A DNA stretch of 64,000 nt from assembly GCA_022376925.1 (NCBI GenBank), contig JAIOJX010000025.1, forward strand, positions 185,937,801 to 186,001,800, written 5' to 3'. The translations under genes were made by a program, and so were the position numbers. The notes beneath the pieces were generated by a model. That model made no database searches and had not been told where the DNA came from. It saw only the letters and a list, made by a program, of their open reading frames with translations. Positions 24,001 to 30,172 of this stretch are shown here, piece after piece; the stretch's first letter is position 1, and every line of letters starts with the position of its first letter. The stretch is from Tragulus kanchil (taxonomy: Eukaryota; Chordata; Mammalia; Artiodactyla; Tragulidae).

Positions 24001-27000
24001 CCACAAAGGGAAAGCGGTCCGACAGGGGAGGTCTCGTAGCGCGTGCTTCCTCTTACACGGACGCCCGCGAGAGGCTGGTGCGAGGGCAGAGGGCAGAGCA
24101 GCGGCCGCCGGGGCGGGCGGGGGGGCGGCACCGCTTCTCAAGAGGAGACGCCCCGACAGCAGAGGGGTACGACGTCGTGAGCGCCCCGAATCGTGCACTG
24201 TGACACGGCTGGTTGTGCGTGTGTGTGCTCAGGCGTGTCCGACTCTCTGTGACCCCGCCTGGCTCCTCTGTCTGTGGAATTCTCCAGGCAAGAGTACCAG
24301 AAGGGGTTGCCACTTCTTCCCAACCCAGGGATCAAACTCGTGTCTCTTGAGTCGCCTGCACTGGCAGGCTGATTCCTGACCGCCGTGCCACCTGGGAAGA
24401 CTTTGCACGTGACGTGAATTTCACTTTTTAAAAAATCATCATTTTCTTCTCTCATTCGAGCCTCCCCACCATCAGAAAAGTCTTAAGAGAATGAAAATGA
24501 CCCAATGGGGGGCTTCCCTGGTAGCTCAGTGGAAAAGAGCCCGCCTGCCAATGCAGGAGACATGGGTTCGATACCTGATCCAGGAAGATCCCACATGCTG
24601 CGGAGCAACGAAGCCCGTGAGCCATGGCTGCTGAGCCTGTGCTCCGGAGCCTCAGAGCCACGACTACGGAGCCCGTGGGCCGCAGCTATCGAAGCCCGAG
24701 GGCCCTGGAGCCCGAGCTCCACAACAAGAGAAGTCACCGCAAGAAGAAGCCTGCTCACCTCCACTAGAGAGTATCCCCCACTCCCTGCAACTAGACAAGA
24801 GCCTTAGGCAGCAGTGAAAACCCAGAAGAGCCAAAAATAAGTAAGAAAATAAAATGCATTTCTTTGAAAAAAACATGTCAGAATGGTTGTGGGGATGGTG
24901 GAAGCAGGATTCACTCCATATCTGGTCAGCCACGCAGAAAGGTCTGTCCACCCCAGCTGCCCTGAGCAGTGGGAAACAAGCCGGCCGGCCGGCCCAGGTG
25001 CCCAGTGGTTAGACCTCTGTGTGTGGCCTTCATCTCGGAACATCTGAAGCTCCTCAGATGGGCCTCCAGAGCCCGGGGGCGTGCGGCCCCCGGCAGGACG
25101 GAGAGTCTCCCCGAGATGACCTCGGGCTTGGGGCTTCTCAGCAGCGACAGCACACACTTGGGATTGATCACTCTTGCTGGGGGTGGAAGCCAGGCCCTGG
25201 GCATCACGGGGTGCTGAGCCACGCCCTACATCTGTACCCCAAGTGCCAGAAGCACCCAAGCCCTCCGTCCTCTCCGGACGGGGTGACGCCGGTCCCTACC
25301 TGCACGAGAAAGGGGTGCAGGCCGTGGCACCGGCCGCCCGGCCCGTGCAGCTGAGCGAACACCACCGCGTGCGTGGCGGTCTTGCCCATGTTGCCAACCC
25401 AGAACTTGGCGGCTTCGAAGTCAGGGGAATGGATGACGAATTCCTGTACGAGGGAAAAAACACGAGCGTTGGCGCCTGGAGCCCACAGAGCTCTTTACCT
25501 CCGGGATCCATCCATTCTCTCTGCTCGGAATCCAGGAGGCTGGAGTAGGAACCGGCGGCAGGTTATTTCCTGCGTTTCTCCTTTGTTTTAAAGGAGCACA
25601 TGCTGGGTCTCCTGGCTTAAAGAAGAACCTTCCTGTGGAGGACGACGCGCCATGTGCCCAACGGCGCCCAGCACCTGTAAAGCACTCTGCAAGCCGCCCG
25701 TGCCCCGGGAGCGCTCAGTGGCTCGACGGGCCTCCCCGAGCACGGGCTTGGGCGGGGTCCCCTCCTCGGGGTCACGCCCGCCTGACCCCCTCCTCTGATG
25801 CGCCGAGTTCCGCACCTTGGCACACCCTGTCTGTCCCCACCAGCTCCACGGGGGCGGACGCCCAGGAGCCCAGGAGCGCCACGCAGGCAAGCACGGGGAC
25901 TCGAGAAGGAGCAGCCAGGACAGGACCGGCCCCGAGGACACAGCCGGGCCTGGGGAGGCAGGAGGCAGCAGAAGTGCAGAGGGAGGCAGGGCGGGGGCTG
26001 CCCCTGCGGAGGTCTCGCCGGCGGCTCCCTGGCCGGCCCCACCGCTCTCTCTCTGCACCGCGGTGTCTCCTTCTTGCCCCTCAAAGACAGAAGCGACATC
26101 GGGGAGTGACACCCTCCCTGTGCTGGTCACACGCCACCCTGCCTCCCCCGATGTCCCCACGGCCTGGCACACCCCGCTTCTCCAGGCTGGTGACCGTCTG
26201 CCGCTTCCTCCAGCGTGAGAGTCCCACCGCGTGTCAGACGCCCGGAGCCGGCGCTCTCGGCAGTGCTGAGCACGCAGCAGGAGCCAAACCAACATCCTGC
26301 CTCTGCGTCGTGCAGCGCGGGGCGCTCCAGTGCACCTCCAACGATCTTCATTTAAGGACAAGCGCCCAGAGGACGAGAGTCTGAAACAACAGCCTCGAGG
26401 AGGGCTGAGCTGTGCCCTGAGCCCACGGGGGCTCCTCCCGCTCCTCCACCCAGCGCCCAGAGCCCAGGGGCGCCGCAGCGCCGAGCGGAGAGGAGGGCTC
26501 AGAGCCAGAAAGACCTGGGTTCAGACAAAGGCACGTCCCGGCTCAAACAACAGTCCCTCGGACAGCAAGGAGATCACACCAGTCAACCCTGAAGGAGATC
26601 GAGCCTGAATATTCACTGGATGGACAGACACGGAGGCTGAAGCTCCAGGACTTCGGCCCCCTGATGTGAAGACCTGACTTGCTGCAAAGGACCCTGATGC
26701 TGGGAAAGACGGAGGGCAGGAGGCGAAGGGGGACAGAGGATGGGGTTGGATGGCATCCCTGAGTCAACGGACATGAGCTTGAGCAAGCTCCGGGGGATGG
26801 CGGAGGACAGGGCAGCCCGGTGCTGCCATCCTCGGGCCACAGCGTCGGCCACGACTGAGCGACTGAGTGGGAGCCCGAGAGCCGCAGGGCCTGCCCTCGG
26901 CCCCTGGGAGTGGCTGACCCTGGGCTCTGCTCCCAGGCGCCACCAGAAGCCTGCAGGGCGCCCACGGCGACCACCCCCACCGGCCCTGCTCTGCCAGGGG

Positions 27001-30000
27001 CCACTGGGGCTCCCGCTCCGGAGTGCCCGCCCCTGCGCCGCAGCACGCCGCCCGCTGCCCCTCGTGGACGGGCGCGCGGACGGGCGGCGAGCAGACGCGC
27101 AGGACGGGGCTCCGCCCTGCCGCACAGACTCCGCCCAGCACACAGCCAGGCCGGGGAAAGGCCGCGGGCGCCCAGCGCCAGCGAGGGGACAGGGACCGCA
27201 GCCCAGGGCCGGCGGGGCCACGGTCGCCCGCACCCCAACCTCCTCCACGGCCCCGCCGCCCTCCACGGCGCAGACCGCGCGCCACATCCCTCGCCGGCTT
27301 GCTCGCCAACTCGCCGGCTCTGAAGCACGTGCTCCCTGAGCGCGAGGACCGCCGCAGCCCTTGGCGGCCCCTGCGCCAGCGCGGGGGGGCGGTGTCAGCA
27401 CCGCACACGGGCGGAACCGGGACCGGGGGGCTGGGCTGCTGCCCAGAGGAGCCTGGCCCAGCCCGGGAACAGGGGCCGGCCTCCGGAGAGGGACGCGGGT
27501 GGAGGAGAGCGTCCTCACTGCCTGTTCCATAGGCCACGAGCAGGTGGAAGCGGTCACGCCATCACACGTCGGAGAAACGCGGTAAACCAACAAAGCCCAT
27601 AGACAGACAGCTTGGGCCTTCGCCGCATTCACATCCTACCCAGAGCCAAACCACGGCCGACCTGCGGGCGGGACCGGGTTGCACCACTTGTAGCCTTTAA
27701 GCTCCTCTGTTCCACGGGCCGGGTCTCCGTGCACGCACGCAAGAGACGGGGTTCCTGGCCTAATCAGGTGACACCACCACGTTTCCTGTGCTCGAAGTCC
27801 CCAGATGGGCAGGCAGGCGCCGCCTCCCCGGGGGCGGGCCGCCGCACTTGCCTGGGTGGTGGGGTCGTAGTGCGCTGTGGTCCGCATGGCCTTGGTGTTG
27901 CTCCCGTGACTCAGCTCGGTCAGGGCAAAACAGCCGAAAATCTAGCACGGGAGCACAAAACAGCGGCAGGTGAGACGGGCCTTTCTGCGCCTTCCTGGAG
28001 AGACCCTGCTGCATCCCCTTCTTTTACGGCCTAACGCCCACCCAGGCCGCAGCCTCCGCGTCCTGCCTCACAACCAGCGAGCTCACGGAGCCCTCTGCTG
28101 TGCCGGACCCCGGCAGCAGCTCCCGCCCACGAGGGCAGCGGCAGGGAGCCCAGGGCAGCTTCACTAAAGCAGCTCAGAACAGCCCCCCGGCAGCCGAAGG
28201 AAAGGAGGGCGCTGAGCATAAGAAAGAGCCCGGCTCCTGTTGGGAATCCTGCCCCCCAGCGCGGCCAACACCAGCACTCGCTATTTGGTGTTCCTCGGTG
28301 AAGTGGGAGGCGCACCCCCGCCCTCGGGGACCCTCTGCCTCAGGGGGCCCCTCCACCGGCCCTGAAGGACAGCCGGGACGGGACGGGAGCTCACAGTTCC
28401 CCGCGCCGACTCACCTCCAGGCTGAAGATCTTCGGAAGGTACCTCAAGTGCCGCTCGGAGCCAGAGCTGTAAACCGCTGAGCCGAAAGACTGCAAACACA
28501 CATCGGCACAGACACCAGCGGGGCTGACGCGTGCCCCACCCCGGGACGGCGCCCCGACACACGCACGCACGCGCGCACGCCAGGGTCCCTCCGCACCACG
28601 CCCGCCCACGGCGATGACACCGGGCTCCGAGAGGCAGCGGCACGAGGGTCCCTGGGCCCGGCTGCGGGCCTGCAGCTCGCGGGGGGCGAGCCGGGTCCTT
28701 GTCCCGAGCGGCTGACGCGCACTAAGCGGACCCAGGAGGCCCGTGGACAGCTGGGGTGGGCGGGTGGGAGCAGAGAGCGGGGAGGGCCGTGCGAGCCACC
28801 TTTCCCCCAGACAGACGGGCGAGGCCACCCTCAAGCCCACGTCCGTCCGGAGCGCAGGCCTCGCTCCCATTGACCTGCCCTCCCCCTTCCTTCCATGTAC
28901 TGTTGTTTTTTGTATAAAAGTCCAGAGCTGCTGTCCCTGTGGGATTTTACCTGCGCCACTCTGCTTTATCCAAGGACCTACGTGTGTAATTCTGCGCAAA
29001 CAGGTGAAAATAATCGGACTTCTCACTACAAGTCATAAGGTCTGCGTGTGCAGTCTCTGTTTCCTTTAATAAATTTTCTACTTTTCCCCTTATTTATTTC
29101 ATTATAGGAAACTCTCAGCTTGGCTCGTGGGCTCTCGTTCCCTGACGAGGGGTGGAACCGAGGCCCGTGCACCGAGAGCGCGGAGCCTCAGCCACGGACC
29201 GCCAGGGAAGCCCTTCCCCTCCGCTGCTATCTCCTTGATTATCTTCTGGAACTCTCTCTAAAGACACATCTCCCAAACGCCAACATCTCCTGCGGCTTCA
29301 GAAGCGGGCCAGCGCTCACAGCGGGGAAACCTCTGTCGGGCTCCATGACGGCCGCCTCCCCCCCCCCTCCCCGCCCCTGCGCTCCCCGCCCCTGCGCTCC
29401 CGCCCGCCCTGCGCTCCCCCTCGCTCCCGCCCCCGCCCCTGCGCTCCCACCCCTCCGCCCCCGCCCCTGCGCTCCCCGTTCCCCGCCCCTGCGCTCCCCG
29501 TCCCTGCGCTCCCCGGCGCACTCACCAGCAGGTGCAGCAGGACCTTGGCGGCCAGGGACCAGTCGTACATGCCCAGACACTCCATCAGCGCCAGGAGCCT
29601 CCGCGGGCTGCCCAGCACGTCCCCCACGGAGAGGAGGTCGTACTCGAAGACCCTCTTGCAGCGCAGGAAGGTCAGCTCCCGGTACTTCTCCAGCGAAAGC
29701 CGGCTGCCACGGGGGTGGGCGAAGAGCGGGTCGCTCTCCAGGGCTGAGAAGATGGTTCTCTGGAAAGGCAGGAGGCAGGGAACAGCTGGCGTGGAGGCTA
29801 AGCTAGGCGCTGGCTGACCTGGTTTCCTCAAGACCGCGGGCTGCCTCGGGCAGGTGGCCTAACGCAGACACACAGGGGCCGGGGGCAGAGCCCCTCCCCG
29901 GGGAGAGCAGAGGCCCCGGCCCGGACGCCCCGCCTGTCGCCTGTCGGTGCCCCTGCGCTCCCGGAGGCCCCAGCCGGGGCCAGGCTCCCGCCCCCCCAGG

Positions 30001-30160
30001 GCCCTGGCGGCCTCACCTTGAAGCGGAGCACGTCCTCGCCCTCCCAGAACAGGGCCAGCTCCTTCCAGGGGAAGGAGGCGCGGTCGCGGGCCGCCTGCAG
30101 GGGCCCTCGGGGCGGGTCCGGCAGCACAGGCACGTCGCTCTTCTCCCCGTGGGGCGCCAT
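1..30160 (-). CDS. ACOX3: ACOX3, peroxisomal acyl-CoA oxidase 3 (coding exons 1-12; 3' end outside window)
   Basis: Twelve minus-strand exons join in phase to about 512 residues. Known role of the family: the FAD-dependent enzyme oxidises 2-methyl-branched (pristanoyl-type) acyl-CoAs to trans-2-enoyl-CoAs in peroxisomes, giving hydrogen peroxide. Visible family signatures are MYDWSLAAK and RCKRVFEYD near the N-terminus, [10 protein letters not shown] and MRTTAHYDP in the acyl-CoA dehydrogenase middle domain, [28 protein letters not shown] (flavin region), [10 protein letters not shown] and [16 protein letters not shown]. By analogy with ACOX1, the glutamate of YEGDNN (about residue 451 here) is the catalytic base. 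The rest of the C-terminal domain and the expected peroxisomal signal lie left of the window. Codon phases agree at every junction. Odd features are one GC-AG intron, coding exon 10 present twice, and a partial second copy of exon 11. Identity is from recalled similarity to mammalian ACOX3, not a search. Confidence 0.95.
161..275 (-). pseudogene. ACOX3: Truncated second copy of ACOX3 coding exon 11
   Basis: This matches 1,228-1,342, including the donor side and the YEGDNN codons, but stops 8 bases short of the exon's 5' edge and has no acceptor. It also sits downstream of coding exon 12 in gene order, which is impossible for a real exon 11. It is most simply the end of an overlapping contig, not a gene part. 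Confidence 0.85.
931..1044 (-). CDS. ACOX3: ACOX3 coding exon 12
   Basis: 114 bases: 2 finish a split Gly codon, 37 whole codons follow, and 1 base starts the next. The acceptor is ...CTCCTAG and the donor is CAG|GTGACC. It encodes [19 protein letters not shown], matching the part after the catalytic region in mammalian ACOX3. It is the last coding exon visible. A second copy may lie just left of the window because of duplication 1. Confidence 0.88.
1228..1350 (-). CDS. ACOX3: ACOX3 coding exon 11 (catalytic glutamate exon)
   Basis: 123 bases with acceptor CTTGCAG and donor CCGAG|GTGAGG. It encodes [19 protein letters not shown] followed by [22 protein letters not shown]. The Glu in YEGDNN is inferred to be the proton-abstracting base. 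Phase fits exon 10 (G|TC = Val) and exon 12 (G|GT = Gly). This is the complete copy; a truncated one lies at 161-275. Confidence 0.93.
2603..2793 (+). repeat. Diverged Bov-tA-type SINE
   Basis: The order of motifs matches ruminant Bov-tA: CCTCCCTGGCGGCTCAGAC, an ACCCCGGGCTCAGGCCCTGG B-box-like part, GGAGGAGCCTGGCGGGCTGC, GGGTCACAGAGAG, and AGCTAACACTTTCCCC. It is highly diverged and GC-enriched. It is repeated at 3,728-3,918 by duplication 2. Confidence 0.75.
3728..3918 (+). repeat. Bov-tA-type SINE, second copy through duplication 2
   Basis: Identical to 2,603-2,793; it is part of the second copy of duplication 2 and not a separate insertion. Confidence 0.75.
4609..4729 (-). CDS. ACOX3: ACOX3 coding exon 10, first copy
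   Basis: 121 bases with acceptor CCCCCAAG and donor GCCG|GTAGGT. It encodes [20 protein letters not shown], then [25 protein letters not shown] is a hallmark of the acyl-CoA oxidase/dehydrogenase flavin region. Bases are identical to 5,706-5,826. Only one copy can be in the mRNA, because two in series would shift the frame (121 is not a multiple of 3). Confidence 0.9.
5706..5826 (-). CDS. ACOX3: ACOX3 coding exon 10, second copy
   Basis: Identical to 4,609-4,729, with the same acceptor and donor. This copy is continuous with the sequence to its right, which leads toward exon 9, so it is preferred for the gene model. Confidence 0.9.
5827..7453 (-). other. ACOX3 intron between coding exons 10 and 9
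   Basis: No exon is seen. 6,300-6,350 is a small AT-rich island in GC-rich sequence. The intron ends at a 45-base minisatellite next to exon 9. Confidence 0.6.
7311..7481 (-). repeat. 45-base minisatellite repeating the exon 9 donor
   Basis: About 3.8 units of 44-46 bases. Read on the minus strand, each holds GGGGAAGG...CAGGTGAGG, that is, the last bases of exon 9 and its donor. The fourth, diverged unit (7,446-7,481) is the real exon edge. Donor-like CAG|GTGAGG sites lie 44, 90 and 135 bases downstream of the real donor. Confidence 0.92.
7454..7576 (-). CDS. ACOX3: ACOX3 coding exon 9
   Basis: 123 bases, phase 0 to 0. The acceptor is TGTTTCAG and the donor is CGGCAG|GTGAGG. It encodes [20 protein letters not shown], then [21 protein letters not shown]. 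Its donor is the first of four similar donors in the adjoining minisatellite. Confidence 0.94.
7577..8956 (-). other. ACOX3 intron between coding exons 9 and 8
   Basis: Apart from one MIR-like fragment no further feature is recognised. The intron is GC-rich. Confidence 0.6.
8085..8200 (-). repeat. MIR fragment
   Basis: AGCACAGAGAGGTTCAGCAA, CTGCCCACGGGCACACAGCA and a following GGGTCAGGAGCCCA match the reverse complement of the mammalian MIR core. Confidence 0.6.
8957..9139 (-). CDS. ACOX3: ACOX3 coding exon 8
   Basis: 183 bases, 61 codons, phase 0 to 0. The acceptor is CCCGCAG and the donor is ACGCAG|GTGCGC. It encodes [20 protein letters not shown], continuing through [20 protein letters not shown] to [17 protein letters not shown]. 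The RRQFGP segment is the conserved flavin and acyl-CoA binding part of the family. Confidence 0.95.
9140..10975 (-). other. ACOX3 intron between coding exons 8 and 7
   Basis: It holds one antisense BovB 3' fragment (9,531-9,712). The remainder is unremarkable GC-rich intron. Confidence 0.6.
9531..9712 (-). repeat. BovB (RTE) 3'-end fragment
   Basis: TTCAGTTGCTCAGTTGTGTC, GGCAGCACGCCAGGCTCCCG, CAGTCGGGGACGCCATCCAG and CCCAGCAGCAGGG match the reverse complement of the RTE/BovB 3' end that lies in sense at 26,555 and 35,028. Confidence 0.8.
10976..11072 (-). CDS. ACOX3: ACOX3 coding exon 7
   Basis: 97 bases. The acceptor is CCGCACAG and the donor is GTGGAG|GTAGCG. It encodes (G)[19 protein letters not shown], then [18 protein letters not shown](I/V)PR and MGDVTPEG-like segments are typical of acyl-CoA oxidases. 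One base completes the Gly codon begun in exon 6. Confidence 0.94.
11946..14149 (+). repeat. Direct duplication 4 (offset 1,102, then 1,100)
   Basis: 11,946-13,047 is repeated at 13,048 to about 14,149. Just after the junction the second copy lacks one C (CACCTTCCTG against CACCTTCCCTG) and one G (GCACAGGCG against GCACAGGGCG). At the junction the first copy loses GG near 13,043. Intronic. Confidence 0.95.
14150..14305 (+). repeat. Bov-tA SINE, 3' part
   Basis: GGAAGATCCTCAGGAGGAAG, CAGCCCACTCCAGGGCTCCT, GGCGGCTACAGTCCACGGGG, and TCACAGAGAGTCAGAAACAA with ACTGAGCAACTAACACTT are the typical Bov-tA 3' half. The tRNA-like 5' half is missing. Confidence 0.85.
15271..15426 (+). repeat. Bov-tA SINE 3' part, second copy through duplication 5
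   Basis: Identical to 14,150-14,305; it is a product of duplication 5, not a new insertion. Confidence 0.85.
16590..16700 (-). repeat. MIR fragment
   Basis: CCTCACAGATGACAGCATGG followed by GACCCAGGATTTGAACCCAC matches the reverse complement of MIR. Confidence 0.65.
17198..17286 (-). CDS. ACOX3: ACOX3 coding exon 6
   Basis: 89 bases. The acceptor is TCTGTGCAG and the donor is AACGG|GTGAGT. It encodes [20 protein letters not shown], then KLGQNGLDN and the first two bases of Gly. GDIG(K/R)[10 protein letters not shown] is highly conserved among acyl-CoA oxidases. Confidence 0.95.
18195..18400 (+). repeat. Bov-tA SINE
   Basis: CACCTGCAGTGCAGGAG, CGGGTCGGGGAGATCCCCGG, GTGGGCGACAGTCCACAGGG and TGGACACAACTGAGCAACTA are in Bov-tA order, followed by an AAC-rich tail to about 18,437. 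Confidence 0.85.
18668..18800 (+). repeat. CHR-type tRNA-derived SINE fragment
   Basis: CCTGGCAGTGCAGGGGTGAG, GGGTTCAATCCCTGGCTGGG and GAAGGTCCCACA are the tRNA-derived part with a B-box-like segment. An A-rich tail follows. Confidence 0.65.
19229..19532 (+). repeat. CHR-type (tRNA-Glu-derived) SINE inside an AT-rich old element
   Basis: GGGCTTCCCTGGTGGCTCAG, GGGTTCGATCCCTGATCCAG, GGAGCAACTAAGCCCATGAG and a CCAAAATAAATACATAAA tail. The flanking text (19,190-19,228 and 19,533-19,650, with ATCTGTAAGTTCTGAATCAC and a CTCAATTAAAACAATG end) looks like the 3' end of an older, unclassified retroelement split by this insertion. Confidence 0.85.
21141..21332 (-). repeat. Bov-tA SINE, antisense
   Basis: GTGCCCAGTCGTGTCCGACA, GGCTCCTCTGTCCATGGGCT, CTCCAAGCAAGAAGCCTGGA and GAACTCAGGTCTCCTGTGTC are the reverse complement of Bov-tA. 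Confidence 0.85.
22540..23098 (+). repeat. Degraded LINE-1 3' end
   Basis: AACCTGTGTTGGTGAGAACT, GGTGGAGATGCAGAATGTGG and the closing GAATCGTGCACTGTGACACG resemble the L1 3' terminal region, but are strongly diverged and unusually rich in GC and CpG. Almost all of it is copied to 23,662-24,208 by duplication 6. Confidence 0.55.
23106..23288 (-). repeat. Bov-tA SINE, antisense (also at 24,216-24,398)
   Basis: CTCAGGCGTGTCCGACTCTC, CTCCAGGCAAGAGTACCAGA, CCCAGGGATCAAACTCGTGT and GCACTGGCAGGCTGATTCCT. The second occurrence is due to duplication 6. Confidence 0.9.
23400..23657 (+). repeat. CHR-type SINE, cut at the contig junction
   Basis: GGGCTTCCCTGGTAGCTCAG, GGGTTCGATACCTGATCCAG and GGAGCAACGAAGCCCGTGAG. 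It stops at CTCCACTAGA, where the junction lies. The complete element is at 24,510-24,840. Confidence 0.88.
24510..24840 (+). repeat. CHR-type SINE, complete copy
   Basis: Same as 23,400-23,657 but continuing through CTCCCTGCAACTAGACAAGA to the tail GAGCCAAAAATAAGTAAG. This is the true extent of the element. Confidence 0.9.
25300..25443 (-). CDS. ACOX3: ACOX3 coding exon 5
   Basis: 144 bases, 48 codons, phase 0 to 0. The acceptor is CTCGTACAG and the donor is GTGCAG|GTAGGG. It encodes [20 protein letters not shown], then [20 protein letters not shown] and GLHPFLVQ. This is the beta-rich middle domain of the oxidase. Confidence 0.96.
25444..27851 (-). other. ACOX3 intron between coding exons 5 and 4 (GC-AG)
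   Basis: It contains a BovB 3' end at 26,555. The 5' splice site (minus strand, 27,851-27,846) reads GCAAGT. 26.9-27.5 kb is very GC- and CpG-rich. No exon is seen. Confidence 0.65.
26555..26868 (+). repeat. BovB (RTE) 3'-end fragment
   Basis: GGACAGCAAGGAGATCACAC, GAATATTCACTGGATGGACA, GATGCTGGGAAAGACGGAGG and GGTTGGATGGCATCCCTGAG. The last lies in the region coding the C-terminal tail of the BovB polyprotein. It is broken by stops, so inactive. Confidence 0.85.
27852..27941 (-). CDS. ACOX3: ACOX3 coding exon 4, with a GC donor
   Basis: 90 bases, 30 codons, phase 0 to 0. The acceptor is GTGCTAG and the donor is ACCCAG|GCAAGT, a textbook GC-type donor. It encodes [20 protein letters not shown], then [15 protein letters not shown](L)SHGSN is a family signature for flavin and substrate binding. 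Confidence 0.96.
27942..28414 (-). other. ACOX3 intron between coding exons 4 and 3
   Basis: A short intron of 473 bases. Nothing else is recognised in it. Confidence 0.75.
28415..28489 (-). CDS. ACOX3: ACOX3 coding exon 3
   Basis: 75 bases, 25 codons, phase 0 to 0. The acceptor is TTTGCAG and the donor is CTGGAG|GTGAGT. It encodes [20 protein letters not shown] then IFSLE, matching the [13 protein letters not shown] segment of mammalian ACOX3. Confidence 0.95.
29060..29216 (-). repeat. CHR-type SINE, antisense
   Basis: The left end is a reversed A/T-rich tail (TTTAATAAATTTTCTAC, CCTTATTTATTTCATTATAG) and the right end is CCACGGACCGCCAGGGAAGC, the reversed head of the tRNA-derived SINE. The middle is diverged. 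Confidence 0.65.
29358..29517. repeat. C-rich minisatellite (CCCCTGCGCTCCC units)
   Basis: Irregular tandem units of about 13-20 bases, each with CCCCTGCGCTCC or CCCGCCC. It ends 8 bases from the donor of ACOX3 coding exon 2. On the minus strand it is G-rich (GGGGAGCGCAGGG). Confidence 0.9.
29526..29759 (-). CDS. ACOX3: ACOX3 coding exon 2
   Basis: 234 bases, 78 codons, phase 0 to 0. The acceptor is TTTCCAG and the donor is CTGCTG|GTGAGT. It encodes [40 protein letters not shown], then [20 protein letters not shown] and [18 protein letters not shown]. This is the N-terminal helical domain. Confidence 0.96.
29760..30016 (-). other. ACOX3 intron between coding exons 2 and 1
   Basis: A 257-base intron. 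Nothing else is recognised. Confidence 0.8.
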
Positions 30161-30172
30161 CGCTCCGGCCAC
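30017..30172 (-). CDS. ACOX3: ACOX3 coding exon 1 with start codon
   Basis: The ATG is at 30,160-30,158 in GGAGCGATGG (G at +4). It encodes [40 protein letters not shown] and GEDVLRFK, with donor TTCAAG|GTGAGG. The start is chosen because ASF(P/S)WKELALF and LRFK match the known N-terminus. An upstream CCCTGCAG acceptor would give 12 bases of 5' UTR in this exon, implying a non-coding first exon further right. Confidence 0.93.

Larger units (their letters stand above)
22552..24768 (+). repeat. Direct duplication 6 (offset 1,110)
   Basis: 22,552-23,661 is repeated at 23,662-24,768. Near its end the first copy lacks one C (GAAGCCGAGGG against GAAGCCCGAGGG). Two single-base differences are SNP-like: C22,725/T23,835 and G22,777/A23,887. 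Intronic. Confidence 0.95.
17287..25299 (-). other. ACOX3 intron between coding exons 6 and 5 (8 kb as assembled)
   Basis: It contains several SINEs, a degraded LINE-1 3' end, AT-rich stretches at 18.4-19.6 and 20.8-21.1 kb, and duplication 6. No coding exon is recognised. Confidence 0.6.
28490..29525 (-). other. ACOX3 intron between coding exons 3 and 2
   Basis: It holds an antisense SINE (29,060-29,216) and a C-rich minisatellite. 28,880-29,060 has a TATAAAAG and an AT-rich 3' end and may be part of an old LTR, but I cannot confirm that. Confidence 0.55.

Noticed and set aside
26613..27632. A 339-codon minus-strand open frame.
   Set aside because: It runs through a BovB fragment and GC-rich intron. 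No family resemblance, and its composition is that of GC-driven chance frames.
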